This document shows positions 11,552 through 20,700 of a stretch of DNA of 64,000 nucleotides, piece after piece (within the stretch, counting starts at the first letter, position 1; every line of letters starts with the position of its first letter). Source of the DNA: Aculops lycopersici (taxonomy: Eukaryota > Arthropoda > Arachnida > Trombidiformes > Eriophyidae); NCBI GenBank assembly GCA_015350385.1, contig WNKI01000003.1:1211730-1275729 (forward strand), given 5' to 3'. The notes under the pieces are model-generated. The model made no database searches and had not been told where the DNA came from. It saw only the letters and a program-made list of their open reading frames with translations. The translations under genes were made by a program, and so were the position numbers.

Positions 11552-14500
11552 ATGATTGCCCGGCTGTCGGTGGGCGGCGAGACCAAAACTTCCTCGGCCG
11601 CTGGGGCGACAACTTCGGCTTCAACCTCAGCGGCGGCGACAAGCGGAAGTGTGCGCAGTTCGCTCTCCTTGTCGGCGAGTTTTAGCAGCACCGGAACCAA
11701 CAAGAGGGACCAAAATTTCCTACTAGGCAAACAAGACAAGAAGGGCCAATTAAGTGCAAGCCAAATTAAACGGAAGCGAGCAAATCTATTGGACTTGTTG
11801 CTCAATACTAACTGGTCAAAACAAAGCCAGCAGACAAATAATTTGATCAAGTTGAACAAGATTCTCCTCGTTTGTGATGCAAATTTTCTCGACGAAAAGT
11901 CGGGTTGCGGCGAGTCGCCACTTAGTCTGGCCACGAGTTCAAATCAAATCAACATACACTCAATATCCACGGGCCTCTATTCATCAATATCATCTACATC
12001 ATCATCATCCTCAACTTCTCAATCTCAATATCATTCAAATTCATCTTCTTCTTCATCAACCACAACAACAACAAAATCTCAAGCGAATCATCACAATTTT
12101 CTCACAATCAGCAATCACCTCAAAACAAGCAGCAATAACTCAAGTCAACATTACAACAACCTTATGCTCGATGAAAGCCAACAGCAACTCATCTCATGTC
12201 CCCAATCGGCGAGTTTGTTCGATTTACAATGCCACTCAAACAGCACCAATACTAATCAATTCACGCTCAAGCAAATGAATCTATCCGATTTAATCCAATC
12301 CAAGGCGCCACTTGTAGAGAGGATTATTCTGCTACTAGTCAAATCAGGTGCAATATTAGATTTTAGAAATGCAGATGGGAAGACCCCACTGCACGTTGCC
12401 GCCATAAAGTCCAACTTCTGGGCGACCAAAACCCTTCTTGATTTGGGTGCCTCAACGGATTACCGCGACGCCCAAGGACTGACGCCGCTTTATTACTCAA
12501 TCCTTCATAAGGCCGATCTTAAAGTGACACAATTATTGCTTAATCATAGCAACCAACAGCATCAACAACAACAACACAATGCTCATACGGCTTCAGTCTA
12601 CTCGAGACTTCAAAGTTACAACTCGAGCAATCTGAGCTCGCTGGATAGCAATCTAAACTTGTCTGAATCTAACAGCAACAATAACAACCAAGCAGCAACA
12701 ACAACAACTTGCATCGGCATCACCGACCAGCATGGCTGGCAGGAGACGCATCAAGCTTGTAAGCTGGGATTAGATGCACACTTGGACAAGTTACTTTTTC
12801 ATGGATGTGATATAAATGCCAAAATAAGTGGATCAGGTAACACACCATTACATGTTGTCGCTATAAATGACCAGATAGACTGTGCAAAGGTTTTATTAAT
12901 GCGCGGCGCCGACAAGACAATCACAAATAACTCGCATCAAACCGCGTATCAGGTTGCGGTGATCTCAAACAATATGGATTTAGCTGAATTCATTGCAGAA
13001 CACAATGAAAGTAAAGTGGTGCCATTTGGCGAGCGACCGATGAATTACGTTGATATGTCGGGTAGTGTTAAGGGTAGTTTACAATGCAAATCATCGTCGA
13101 TTAGAGAGAATGGCGAACCGGTCGCTTCGGCGGCGATTGCAAAAAATGGACCATTGTCCAGAACGGGGTCCTCTAGTCTAGTCAGCTCACAGTCAACTAT
13201 GAACATGATGTTGATGGCGAATGCAAACAATACTAATAGCAACCAAAGTTCATTTATAGCCAATCAGCAACAGCAGCAACAGAGTCACCCTCCGAATGTA
13301 GGTTTTGTTCAGCCGCAATTGCACAATTACCAATCGTCGCCAGTAACAACTACAAACTCGATGATGAACCCCTTGATGCTGGACGTCAATAGCAACGTAA
13401 GCCATCAGCTTGCAAATCAGATTAACCCCATAAGCGGGTCGTCAGGCAGCAGTTCAGCGGGCCAACTTTCGCTCGGAAGCGCAACTAGTCAGCAACAAAT
13501 GGGAACCAGTCAATTAAATATTCAAGTGAATAACATATCACCTTGCTTATCGCAGCGCTCTTGCGCAACCTCAAATACAACTTCATCCTCCGGCGTGTGT
13601 TGCGATGGCGACGGCGCAAGCAATCTAACCGAGGATATGAATCATCAGCATCATCAAATGAATCAACAGCATCAACCAACTGCGCACCACCACCAAGATC
13701 ACCAAAGCAATAGAAGCAATCATCAAGACCGAAACACTACCACAACACAAGCAGCAGCAATAACAACAACATCAATCTTGCAACAGCATCCAAACATTAC
13801 GGTGATTTCAATAGGCAGCAACAGCAGCAACAATCCTTCGGCCAACTCAACTCTAAGCAGGCAACAGCAGGCTTTGGATGGGTGCGGACAGATTGCAGAT
13901 CCACAGGCTGATGGAATGAATCACGATACCACCGCCAACAGCATGAGCAACATTCGTGGCTATACTGCGAGCGGCGGTGGTAAGTTGATTTCTGTAACAG
14001 GTACAAATCCAACAGCGGCTCATGTGACCACAGCGATGATGAGAGCAGTGCCTCCAAATGCAATCAACGGGTTAGCGGTAAATGAACGCTACTCTCGCAA
14101 CGGAGACGATCGTCTCAGTGTTGAGTCAGATGGAAGGGATGAGGACGAGGAAGATCTCAAGAGTAGTGGGAGCGGAAGTAGTAATGGTAGTAGTACAGTT
14201 GGCCTTTGCTCACTAATATCCGAGGAGCGGCCTTTGTATGCAGGCACGATAGCAGAAGCGACGAGCGAGTATCAGTCTGGCGATCCTAGTCACCTTCAGT
14301 TGCGCCGTGGCGATTTGATTGAGATTCTCGAGTGTAAGGCTGAACTTTTGCAGGCCGGCCAATTGCCGAGGCTCGCTAACAAGCCAATGATTTATGGTCG
14401 GCGAATATCGGATGGTGAATGTGGATTGTTTCCCTCGTTTTGTGCCCAACGAAAGTCAACCAGTCATCATAGACAATCATTGCGTCAACGTCTAGCTTTA

Positions 14501-17500
14501 GCCGAGCTCTCAAATCAGTTGCACAACAGCAGCAACAACAATTACCACCAACAGCACAATATTAGAGGGACCAATATGCCAGAGTCGCAGTCTATGGTCG
14601 CCATAGAAAAAAATGATGAGGAGTATAATGGCGCTAAATGGCGGCAAGAGCAGCAGCAGCAGAAGCAAACAACAAATGCTTCGACGACTTTTGGTTATGT
14701 GAAGCCTTTCGACCCTCATTGTACTTCGGGTACGGGCGTTGGTATTTCTAGTGCTCAAGTAAACACAGCTGTTGTGTCCTCCACAGACGCCAACCGCAAC
14801 CACATTGGAAAGCTTCAGTTTAAGGAACTTCAAGTGAGACTGAAGAAAACAAATGAAGGCTTCGGGTTTGTTCTCCGTGGTGCTCGAATAAACCCGGCGA
14901 CTCTGCAAGGCGCCGATGCAACCGCGGCAGCAAACAATGGTAGTCAAAAAACTTCATCCTCAATGGCAAACAACGCTAACCAAAAGAACGATACGACAGA
15001 GGTAGCAGCACCAAGCTCGCCGATTGTTATTGACGAACGATTAATGGCCGCCAATAACCTGGCAAGTCTACAGTATTTGGACGAGATTGAGAAGGATAGC
15101 GTTGCGCAGCAAGCTGGTTTAAAGCGCGGCGACTTCCTTGTTGCTGTAAATCAGCGAGACGTTCGTCTGTTTAGCCATGAACAGGTGGTTCAAATGATTC
15201 GCCAGTCGGGTAATGAAGTATCGCTGACCATTGCAACACCAATGCTAACAAAAACAAGCGCACTTGTAAGCCCAGCCGCGACCATGATTCGACCGGACAA
15301 CTGTGGCGGTCTGAACGTTAATAGTCTAGGTAACAGTTACAATAACGGTAATAGTAACTGTGGTAGCAGTAATAACAGCAATGGCAACACACTCAGTGGA
15401 AATGTTAATGGAAAAGCAGCATCATCATCGGCACTGGTTAAAAAAGTTAAACCTGAACCGCCGAAACGAGATCCAAATACCACTCTCACGCGCAACAAGT
15501 CGACGTCTCATCGGGTTGCCTCAATGATAATTGATAGTAGTAGCAGCTTACTGGCTGAAACTGGCGGCAATCGGGCGTCAATGATGCTCTTATCTCAACA
15601 ACAACATCAGCATCCCCAACACCATCGGCAATCCGAATACCTTCCGCTATTCGACGCTAATAAGCCGTTACCATCAGCGCCAGGACTGGTCACTGGTGGC
15701 AAAAGGGAACAAGAACAGCATTCGCTTCAAAGAAGACCGCCTTCAGTTGACTCGCCAACTGGATCTCTAAACATGATGGGTCGATCAATCTCAACAAACT
15801 TATCTCAATTTCACTCGGCCCAATCGTTGGCATCAACTAATAGCAACTCCACCGCCACTAGTAGCGCAATAGAAACTCAATCGATCTCATCATTATCGAC
15901 TGCTGGCACTGGTAGTGACCATTACTCCCTTGCAGGTAACAACCACCCACCTCAGCAGCAACGACAAGCTACTCCCAATCATTCATCTAGTTCAACCGCA
16001 ACTTTAACTACAGTAGCAACAATGAAACCACAGCCACCGGCCAAACCGACCAATATAACTGCCGTTGGCCAGACACAACAGCAACAATCTCGAGCTCTTG
16101 GTGGAGAAGGCAATAATAGTAACGGCACCAGCCTTGCATCTACTCACAATACCGACAACGCCACCCAAAAACCTGCAATATATCAACCAGCTATCATAAC
16201 AACAACGACAAAGAGAACACCACCAGCAACCATACAGTGCGATGTAAGTCCTTCACAGCAGCAGCAGGTGCCACAATTTCAACAACAGCAACAGCCTTCT
16301 AAGCTGGCGGCCATCGAAACGTCGGCGGTAGTTAATCCTAGTGCAATCAATACAACACTTGCGCCACAACCAACGCAAGTGGTCGCCTCTACAGCGACTG
16401 CATCAGCAGTAGTTGGACCACCACCTCCTCCTCCACCTCCTCCACCTCCTCCACCACCGCCAATGCTACCTCATTGCAAGCTTATAAACTCGCCCACCCA
16501 GCCGTCTAATCGGCTTTGTCAGCGTCGCACCTCAGCTCCAATAAATCAGATGACCAAGATGGTTGATACAGCCGTTGGCGGTGGTGGTAGTATTCTCAGT
16601 GGCAGCCGTCTGCTTAGAAAGCGCGAAAGTCTAGCGGTTGTTAGCCAAATTGGAAGCTATCCGAGCAACAGCAGCAACCAAACAGCTAACATTGCAGTAC
16701 CAGCTCAATTTGGCGAGATGGCGGCAGCCTGTGCCGCTGCCGCAAATAGTCGCTTGCAAAGACGCAAACAACAAGAAGCGGCGGCTGCTGCTGTTGATGC
16801 AGTGGAGTCGAACTCCGAGCAGAAGAAACAACGACAAGACTTGCCGTCTGATGGGAAACAGGTGGACGGTTCAGAAAGCCAACAGGTGTCGGACAGCTCA
16901 AGTATGGTAGCATCCAAAGGCTCGACGCTGACCATTAATGAAAGCGAGAGGCCAAAGATCACGCAAGCAGTTGGAACTACCACTTCTGCTCCTGTGAATA
17001 CCATGACATCCAAGGAAGTCGTTAATAGCGATTTAGAGACATCAAAAGTGTCGAGTGATGTTGTTTGCGGTGTCGACGGCACACCATTGCAATTTGAGAC
17101 ACCGACGTCGGCAGTAAATGTAACTGCTCATCAAAAGGGTGCAATTGTCCATCGAGTGGACAAGCAGCAGCGTGCTCCCAAAACGCCAGCTAGAGTGCTA
17201 CCTGTCGTTAGCAGCGACTCAGGTGACCATCATCGCCAACATCCATCGGCTGCTCAACTGAGTGCAACTTTGGGCAGATCGTCTGGCGCACAGATAATTC
17301 AGCAGCCAAAGCACCAACAAAATCACCACTCGCAAACATTGAGGGCGAGATCAACGTCGTCATCAAAATCATCCTCGCGTCCGGCGATACCAAATTTCGA
17401 TGAATTACCGCCTCCGCCGTTGCCACTTGAGTCCTCGCCACAGCCACAGGTTGTCGCGGTCAACAACCGGTCAGTTGAGCAACAACCGTTTGATCCGCGG

Positions 17501-18589
17501 CTAAACGTCGCGGCGACCATGTTATCGAATGCACAATCGTTGACTTGTCAGGTTCACAACCATCATCAGCATCGTCACGTTATCGACGGTAGTTCAATTG
17601 GCGCAAGTGAGCAGCAGCTATTGATACGGCAACAGGAACTATCAAGCGGCCTGTCCTTGAAGCATCATAATAATCATCATCGATTGCAGCAACAAGTGGT
17701 CCACCAACATCAACAACAACACCCTGCGATGCTCGTAACACGCCAACACAACTCCCACAAAAACAGCAACAACTATTCTCTTCACAACCACAACCACCAC
17801 CCTCATGACCAAACTCATAACTCAGCAACCTCCAAGCAGCAGCCAATTTATCAGCAAGAAGTTGAACAACATCAGCTCGGAAGTAATACCACTGTAGCTC
17901 ACAGCCACCATCAGCACCATCACCATAACCAAAGACAACAACAACTAAACTACATGGCTGCTGCTGCTGCTGCTCAGCAGGTGCCAAATTCTAGCGCTGT
18001 CGTACAAGCTTACCAGCAACAACATCCGCGTTTACAACAGCACCAGCACCAACACAACTGCGCAACTCTTGAACACCTGAGACACCAACAGCAGCCCATT
18101 TATCAGAGAGAGCCTAACTTGACAACTTCAATTATTAGTGCGACAAATTCAACCTCAACGCCAAGCGGGGCGCTCACTCATCGCCATGATGTTGCGGTGG
18201 TCAGCAAACAGCAGCAGCTTGTCAAGCTACATCAGCAACAATTATTGCAACAGCAATTGAGGCAGCAGCAACAGCAGCGCCAGAGCCTCTTAATGCAGCA
18301 ACAGCAGAATCTGTACCTTAACCACGCTCATAATCATCCATCGCATACTTCTGGGCACTATGACACAGGCCACCAACAAATGCACCACCAAACTCATGCA
18401 CACCAGCATCAGCAACAAAGCCAACGACAGATGTTACAGCCAAACCAACTTCCTCCTCAACAACACCAACCTCACCAGCATCTCCATCATCATCATCATC
18501 ACAATCACAACCAAGAACAACAGGATCACCAGCCACACATGCACCAGAGTGATCCGACGCAGGCAAAGAATAAGCTCAGAGTTCATTGA
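11552..18589 (+). CDS. SHANK/ProSAP-type synaptic scaffold protein (ankyrin, SH3, PDZ)
   Basis: A 2345-residue frame with the SHANK domain order. Ankyrin repeats cover about residues 130-483, including GKTPLHVAA, DAQGLTPLYYSI, HGWQETHQACKLG and SGNTPLHVVAI, closely matching SHANK ankyrin repeats, and end with the typical VVPFGERP. The SH3 domain is about 893-965. The PDZ domain is about 1087-1230, with carboxylate-binding loop GFGFVLRGA; an insert of about 50 low-complexity residues sits after it, where SHANK PDZ domains carry an extended loop. The remaining 1100 residues are Gln-, His-, Asn- and Pro-rich, with a run of 16 prolines encoded at about 16418-16465. SHANKs organise postsynaptic receptors and actin. 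The N-terminal SPN (ubiquitin-like) domain and C-terminal SAM domain are not visible. An in-frame TGA at 11510-11512 lies upstream of this ATG, so it is the start unless an acceptor in 11513-11551 is used. AATAAA at 18836-18841 may end the transcript. Confidence 0.9.
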   Translation: MIARLSVGGETKTSSAAGATTSASTSAAATSGSVRSSLSLSASFSSTGTNKRDQNFLLGKQDKKGQLSASQIKRKRANLLDLLLNTNWSKQSQQTNNLIKLNKILLVCDANFLDEKSGCGESPLSLATSSNQINIHSISTGLYSSISSTSSSSSTSQSQYHSNSSSSSSTTTTTKSQANHHNFLTISNHLKTSSNNSSQHYNNLMLDESQQQLISCPQSASLFDLQCHSNSTNTNQFTLKQMNLSDLIQSKAPLVERIILLLVKSGAILDFRNADGKTPLHVAAIKSNFWATKTLLDLGASTDYRDAQGLTPLYYSILHKADLKVTQLLLNHSNQQHQQQQHNAHTASVYSRLQSYNSSNLSSLDSNLNLSESNSNNNNQAATTTTCIGITDQHGWQETHQACKLGLDAHLDKLLFHGCDINAKISGSGNTPLHVVAINDQIDCAKVLLMRGADKTITNNSHQTAYQVAVISNNMDLAEFIAEHNESKVVPFGERPMNYVDMSGSVKGSLQCKSSSIRENGEPVASAAIAKNGPLSRTGSSSLVSSQSTMNMMLMANANNTNSNQSSFIANQQQQQQSHPPNVGFVQPQLHNYQSSPVTTTNSMMNPLMLDVNSNVSHQLANQINPISGSSGSSSAGQLSLGSATSQQQMGTSQLNIQVNNISPCLSQRSCATSNTTSSSGVCCDGDGASNLTEDMNHQHHQMNQQHQPTAHHHQDHQSNRSNHQDRNTTTTQAAAITTTSILQQHPNITVISIGSNSSNNPSANSTLSRQQQALDGCGQIADPQADGMNHDTTANSMSNIRGYTASGGGKLISVTGTNPTAAHVTTAMMRAVPPNAINGLAVNERYSRNGDDRLSVESDGRDEDEEDLKSSGSGSSNGSSTVGLCSLISEERPLYAGTIAEATSEYQSGDPSHLQLRRGDLIEILECKAELLQAGQLPRLANKPMIYGRRISDGECGLFPSFCAQRKSTSHHRQSLRQRLALAELSNQLHNSSNNNYHQQHNIRGTNMPESQSMVAIEKNDEEYNGAKWRQEQQQQKQTTNASTTFGYVKPFDPHCTSGTGVGISSAQVNTAVVSSTDANRNHIGKLQFKELQVRLKKTNEGFGFVLRGARINPATLQGADATAAANNGSQKTSSSMANNANQKNDTTEVAAPSSPIVIDERLMAANNLASLQYLDEIEKDSVAQQAGLKRGDFLVAVNQRDVRLFSHEQVVQMIRQSGNEVSLTIATPMLTKTSALVSPAATMIRPDNCGGLNVNSLGNSYNNGNSNCGSSNNSNGNTLSGNVNGKAASSSALVKKVKPEPPKRDPNTTLTRNKSTSHRVASMIIDSSSSLLAETGGNRASMMLLSQQQHQHPQHHRQSEYLPLFDANKPLPSAPGLVTGGKREQEQHSLQRRPPSVDSPTGSLNMMGRSISTNLSQFHSAQSLASTNSNSTATSSAIETQSISSLSTAGTGSDHYSLAGNNHPPQQQRQATPNHSSSSTATLTTVATMKPQPPAKPTNITAVGQTQQQQSRALGGEGNNSNGTSLASTHNTDNATQKPAIYQPAIITTTTKRTPPATIQCDVSPSQQQQVPQFQQQQQPSKLAAIETSAVVNPSAINTTLAPQPTQVVASTATASAVVGPPPPPPPPPPPPPPPMLPHCKLINSPTQPSNRLCQRRTSAPINQMTKMVDTAVGGGGSILSGSRLLRKRESLAVVSQIGSYPSNSSNQTANIAVPAQFGEMAAACAAAANSRLQRRKQQEAAAAAVDAVESNSEQKKQRQDLPSDGKQVDGSESQQVSDSSSMVASKGSTLTINESERPKITQAVGTTTSAPVNTMTSKEVVNSDLETSKVSSDVVCGVDGTPLQFETPTSAVNVTAHQKGAIVHRVDKQQRAPKTPARVLPVVSSDSGDHHRQHPSAAQLSATLGRSSGAQIIQQPKHQQNHHSQTLRARSTSSSKSSSRPAIPNFDELPPPPLPLESSPQPQVVAVNNRSVEQQPFDPRLNVAATMLSNAQSLTCQVHNHHQHRHVIDGSSIGASEQQLLIRQQELSSGLSLKHHNNHHRLQQQVVHQHQQQHPAMLVTRQHNSHKNSNNYSLHNHNHHPHDQTHNSATSKQQPIYQQEVEQHQLGSNTTVAHSHHQHHHHNQRQQQLNYMAAAAAAQQVPNSSAVVQAYQQQHPRLQQHQHQHNCATLEHLRHQQQPIYQREPNLTTSIISATNSTSTPSGALTHRHDVAVVSKQQQLVKLHQQQLLQQQLRQQQQQRQSLLMQQQQNLYLNHAHNHPSHTSGHYDTGHQQMHHQTHAHQHQQQSQRQMLQPNQLPPQQHQPHQHLHHHHHHNHNQEQQDHQPHMHQSDPTQAKNKLRVH

Positions 18590-19481
18590 CTTACCCCAAG
18601 TGGCCCCGTTTGAATTGGTGATTGAACTATCTTCTGCCGATAGTATTTTATATATACCACGACCAATCGCAGCAGCAGCAGCAATCCTTTGTGGGCGCCG
18701 CTCGCGACTAGTCTCTGGGCGCCCGGTGCTGAAACTGAACACTGCGCGTTCATTTACAACGCATGTGTGCATCACTACTACCCATACAACCAATCGAACT
18801 ACCACCGATCGGCGATTGCTCCATGCACCGCCAACAATAAAGCACTTGTTGTTCCCTTGTTAAAACACTACACCGCAGTAGACTTCTCGCATCCATATTT
18901 TGCATCTTTTTTCGCCCTTGCAGTTTGCTTTGTGCTCGCGCCGCTACCAACATCGACTGCGGCCCCCTTGTCTCTGGACCTGAATTTAGTTGAGTCAATT
19001 GATATAGTCTGCAAGAAAAGTTTCAGTTTCCATTCGCTAGTTTGTTCCATCGTCAGTCGTGCTTACTGGTGAACCCCGAGCGGGTTAATAATAAGCAAAT
19101 GGACAACCTTTCAAGGGTCGTTGAATATTTTTCTCACTACTCTCTAGTGGGGGGACCATAAAACTCAGTGGAGGCCAACTACTGGGTACGTTCGATGCTC
19201 GTTTGATTCCGTGTTGCACGAGAGATGTGCCAAAGTGTCACCAAAGTAGTGACTGCTGTAGAGATCAGACGACGCGTTTGGTGCAGTTGCTGGTCATCAT
19301 TGTTTACTTTGTGGTAGTTTGGATTTGATACTCCTTCTCGTCTGGTGCATCTAACTCTCTGTAAACTAAAGAGACCCGGTCACACTTGTCACTCGATTCG
19401 GGTTAGCAGGGCACTATGTCACACACACAAACGAGGCGATGAAGAGAGAAGCAAACTACGCAAACTAGTCCATGGGCATCT
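18590..19481. other. SHANK-homeobox intergenic region
   Basis: Contains the probable SHANK 3' untranslated region, with AATAAA at 18836-18841, and then the upstream region of the homeobox gene. I looked here for a SAM-domain exon of SHANK in both strands and saw none. Confidence 0.45.
18836..18841 (+). promoter_or_regulatory. possible poly(A) signal of SHANK
   Basis: AATAAA about 250 bases after the SHANK stop codon on the same strand; the first canonical signal downstream. Confidence 0.5.
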
Positions 19482-20354
19482 ATGAAGACAATCAACATGC
19501 ACCCGCCTCACAACCACCAGCAACACAATCACCTGAGATTTCAGAGGCGCCAGCGAACCACATTCACCAAGCACCAACTCGACGCCCTCAACGCAGCCTT
19601 CAAGAGGACCCACTACCCTGAGCCAAGTCAAAGAGATGAGCTTGCCACGATCACCAACCTCGAGCCATCGAGAATTCAGGTTTGGTTCCAGAATCAGCGA
19701 GCCAAAGACCGGAAGCGGCGTGGGGTACTGGATAGCGCCAGCGACGAGCTAGACGAAATTTTGTCGCCAAGATTAAATTTGAGCCAGCAACAGCATTGCG
19801 ATAATTTCAATTTTAATTTCAATGATCAGCAGGACCAACAGCAAGTGATAAACTCCAGATTGCAAACTCCCTCGCCCCTACAGATAAGACACTACCATTA
19901 TGACAATAGTAAGACATGTGGTACTAATTTGATATCAGATCAAATAAACACTCCATCCAATCACCTATACTACAAGCAACAACAGTTGAACAATCTCCTG
20001 GACCAACCAACGACGCCGATGCTTCCGGCGACGCCAGCCAAAGTAAAGTTCGTCTTCAGCTCTGAGGCGGCCAACGAGGCTGCGCTGGCTGTCGCCGAGG
20101 GTAAATGTGAGACGATAATAGACTATCATAGGAAAAAGTATTGGATCGACCATCAGAATAGCAACCATAGTAACAATATTAACCACGAAGATAGATTGTG
20201 TGCCCTGCCAGTGGCCTCGAGACGAAAGTCATCGCCTGTACCGTTCAATTCGATCTACTCCTCATCCAAACGGAGTATTGAGCTTGCACTAAATGGAACC
20301 ACAACCACCAATAATGGCAACAATCACAATCTTATGAGGCAGACCACCACGTAG
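19482..20354 (+). CDS. paired-like homeodomain transcription factor
   Basis: A 290-residue single-exon protein with one homeodomain at residues 21-80 and no paired box. Landmark residues are in place: F8 (F28), L16 (L36), F20 (F40), W48 (W68), F49, N51 (N71), R53 (R73). Helix 3 reads IQVWFQNQRAKDRKRR, so position 50 is Gln (Q70), typical of ANTP and many PRD-like factors. Position 52 is Gln instead of the usual Arg, and position 56 is Asp, both unusual. The RTTFT and THYPEPSQRDEL parts resemble PRD-like factors such as the Otx/Goosecoid group, but the Gln at 50 excludes those K50 families, so I give no gene name. The rest is Gln/Asn-rich with no octapeptide that I can see. The ATG at 19482 is chosen because the homeodomain begins 20 residues later; the ATG at 19472 is out of frame. 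It converges on the CLC fusion gene. Confidence 0.85.
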   Translation: MKTINMHPPHNHQQHNHLRFQRRQRTTFTKHQLDALNAAFKRTHYPEPSQRDELATITNLEPSRIQVWFQNQRAKDRKRRGVLDSASDELDEILSPRLNLSQQQHCDNFNFNFNDQQDQQQVINSRLQTPSPLQIRHYHYDNSKTCGTNLISDQINTPSNHLYYKQQQLNNLLDQPTTPMLPATPAKVKFVFSSEAANEAALAVAEGKCETIIDYHRKKYWIDHQNSNHSNNINHEDRLCALPVASRRKSSPVPFNSIYSSSKRSIELALNGTTTTNNGNNHNLMRQTTT

Positions 20355-20700
20355 CAGCTATATCTAACAATAATGGTAGTCATGTTTCCCCTTGAGATGA
20401 CTAGACAAATGGCAATCAATCAATCATGATACAAAATAGAATTCTCAGATCTGTGCAGAAGAGGCCAACGGCTTCTAAATTTTAAGCACGCGCCTCTCTA
20501 TAAATAGTTCAGCTCAGTTCATTGATTAACTTATCATCGATTCTCACGAAAATTACACACAATGCACAATGTATGAATTGTTACTTCTCCTTCAAACAAT
20601 TCCTATTTCTTTCTCCTTTTAGTCTCTTATACAAAATCCTTTGAATCCTCTCTATCTGTCAAGTTCGACCAATCAGATTCAGACCAATCTGAGCCACATG
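20355..20700. other. short intergenic region between convergent homeobox and TMEM9-CLC genes
   Basis: About 350 bases holding both 3' untranslated regions. I find no AATAAA on either strand and no coding sequence. In particular, no CBS-domain coding sequence continues the CLC gene here. Confidence 0.5.

Noticed and set aside
18590..19481. Possible SAM-domain exon for SHANK
   Set aside because: All frames were read and none shows SAM-like helices or motif residues.
20355..20700. Possible exon coding CLC CBS domains
   Set aside because: Too short for two CBS domains, and the minus-strand frames are interrupted and unlike CBS sequence.
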